NCBI GenBank assembly: GCA_001825115.1
Contig: MHUY01000002.1
Location: 1-12,744 of the forward strand
DNA from: Candidatus Yonathbacteria bacterium RIFOXYC2_FULL_47_9
GTDB taxonomy: Bacteria; Patescibacteriota; Minisyncoccia; Phycocordibacterales; UBA1550
Length of the DNA: 12,744 nt
Reading direction: 5' to 3'
Shown here: positions 12,291-12,744 of the stretch, in pieces
Numbering within the stretch: the first letter of the stretch is position 1
Layout: each line of letters opens with the position of its first letter
The notes under the pieces: generated by a model
What the model was told of the DNA's origin: nothing
The model's database searches: none
What the model saw: only the letters and a program-made list of their open reading frames with translations
Made by a program: the position numbers and the translations under genes

Positions 12291-12534
12291 AATAATGCAG
12301 AGACTACTTGATAAAAATAACCCTGAAAACACTGTTGTGTGTGTCGTAATGCGCGTAGAGGAGGATAACGACACTGAGTATGAATGTGTAGGTGTTCTAA
12401 TGGAAGAGGATGAGGACATGATACGAGTAGCATTTAACGCAAAAAATGATAAGGTGGTTGATGATCTAAAGATTAATAGATCAAATATTATAGGTATTCA
12501 AATTATAGACCCGTCAACCATCAAAAAATATTAG
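12283..12534 (+). CDS. Small acidic beta-rich protein (83 aa), possibly Sm-like fold
   Basis: I do not recognise this gene. It is acidic, with NTVVCVVMRVEEDNDTEYECVG as the first strands, EEDEDMIRVAFN next, and a closing NIIGIQIIDP. The order of short strands with a vG(v/l)LxEEDxDxIxV centre resembles Sm/LSm-type barrels, but no specific Sm motif is certain. The start overlaps the end of the preceding gene by eight bases (ATGAATAA), so the two are probably translated together and may act as a complex. ATG 12295 is an alternative start four codons in. No terminator is visible after TAG 12534. Confidence 0.6.
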   Translation: MNKIMQRLLDKNNPENTVVCVVMRVEEDNDTEYECVGVLMEEDEDMIRVAFNAKNDKVVDDLKINRSNIIGIQIIDPSTIKKY

Positions 12535-12636
12535 CATTTATCCTTGGCTTACATATCAAAAAAAAGTGGGGGGTACTGCAAAAAATTTACACAAACTAGA
12601 GTGGCAAAATACGATACTCTACAAAATAAAATATTG

Positions 12637-12642
12637 TATACG
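12637..12642 (+). promoter_or_regulatory. Possible -10 before the right-edge gene
   Basis: TATACG six bases before ATG 12649, the same leaderless spacing seen for other genes here. No good -35 is visible, so support is weak. Confidence 0.3.
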
Positions 12643-12648
12643 GTGTCA

Positions 12649-12744
12649 ATGAAACAATCAGACCCCATGTCTTATACTGAATACAGCTCCAAGGAATACC
12701 AATTCCTTTACTACCTACCATCTTTCAGGTGGGCAAACAGCACG
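12649..12744 (+). CDS. 5' end of an unknown gene cut by the window edge
   Basis: An ATG at 12649 opens a frame of 32 codons that stays open to the end of the window (MKQSDPMSYTEYSSKEYQFL, then an aromatic stretch). The first residues are polar and Tyr-rich, with no signal peptide and no recognised motif. It follows ~114 bases without another gene and a possible -10 element. Thirty-two codons in AT-rich DNA can stay open by chance, so this is tentative. Confidence 0.4.
   Translation, partial: MKQSDPMSYTEYSSKEYQFLYYLPSFRWANST

Noticed and set aside
4..12744. Alternative genetic code (TGA as Gly, as in some CPR lineages)
   Set aside because: Clear genes end at ordinary stops, one of them TGA, and no gene needs TGA read-through to complete its domains.
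1..12744. tRNA, rRNA, CRISPR array, transposase or IS ends
   Set aside because: None was seen: no short regular repeats with spacers, no cloverleaf-like stretch and no transposase-like protein.

Overview
The window looks like a fragment of a Candidatus Patescibacteria (CPR, Parcubacteria-like) chromosome. The evidence is a transketolase split into two adjacent subunit genes, several short type IV pilin genes with the GFTLIELLVVISIMGLLS start, many starts with very short or absent 5' leaders, and many short genes of unknown function. No taxonomic marker (rRNA, ribosomal protein) is present, so this placement is an inference. TAA and TAG are the usual stops; one gene uses TGA.

Layout. 1-1310 (+) is a core-metabolism flank: the end of the transketolase N-terminal subunit and the whole C-terminal subunit. 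1338-4384 (-) holds a cyanophycin-synthetase-like ATP-grasp enzyme, a 64-residue His/Asp-rich peptide, a secreted PEP-CTERM protein and a full-length pseudopilin, with clear promoters and hairpin terminators. From 4455 to the right edge the genes are on the + strand, in three blocks. Each block starts beside a minus-strand pilin 5' end and is driven away from it. Block 1 (4531-7684) has a GreA/B-like factor, a thymidylate-kinase-like P-loop kinase, a MoaA-like radical SAM enzyme, a CYTH protein and a second GreA/B-like factor. Block 2 (8138-11051) has a radical SAM/SPASM enzyme, a 43-residue Cys-rich peptide and two related HExxH proteins. Block 3 (11475 onward) has a Ser-rich peptide and two coupled unknown beta-rich proteins, plus a gene entering from the right edge.

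Blocks 1 and 2 each run tail-to-tail into a truncated pilin (7681-7938 and 11034-11290) that keeps the promoter and conserved first ~50 codons but has an unrelated tail. The second of these is also frameshifted in an 8-base C tract. This looks like a variable locus in which cargo blocks sit between copies of a conserved pilin 5' cassette.

The most interesting system is block 2, which has the form of a ribosomally made, radical-SAM-modified peptide (RiPP) pathway. The enzyme has a complete seven-cysteine SPASM domain and a C-terminal region resembling PqqD. The peptide directly downstream ends in five cysteines at alternate positions (CYCHCACACH). Two tandem putative zinc peptidases follow and could process it. 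No transporter is visible. Block 1 is a second uncharacterised radical SAM neighbourhood, built around a nucleotide kinase and a CYTH protein.
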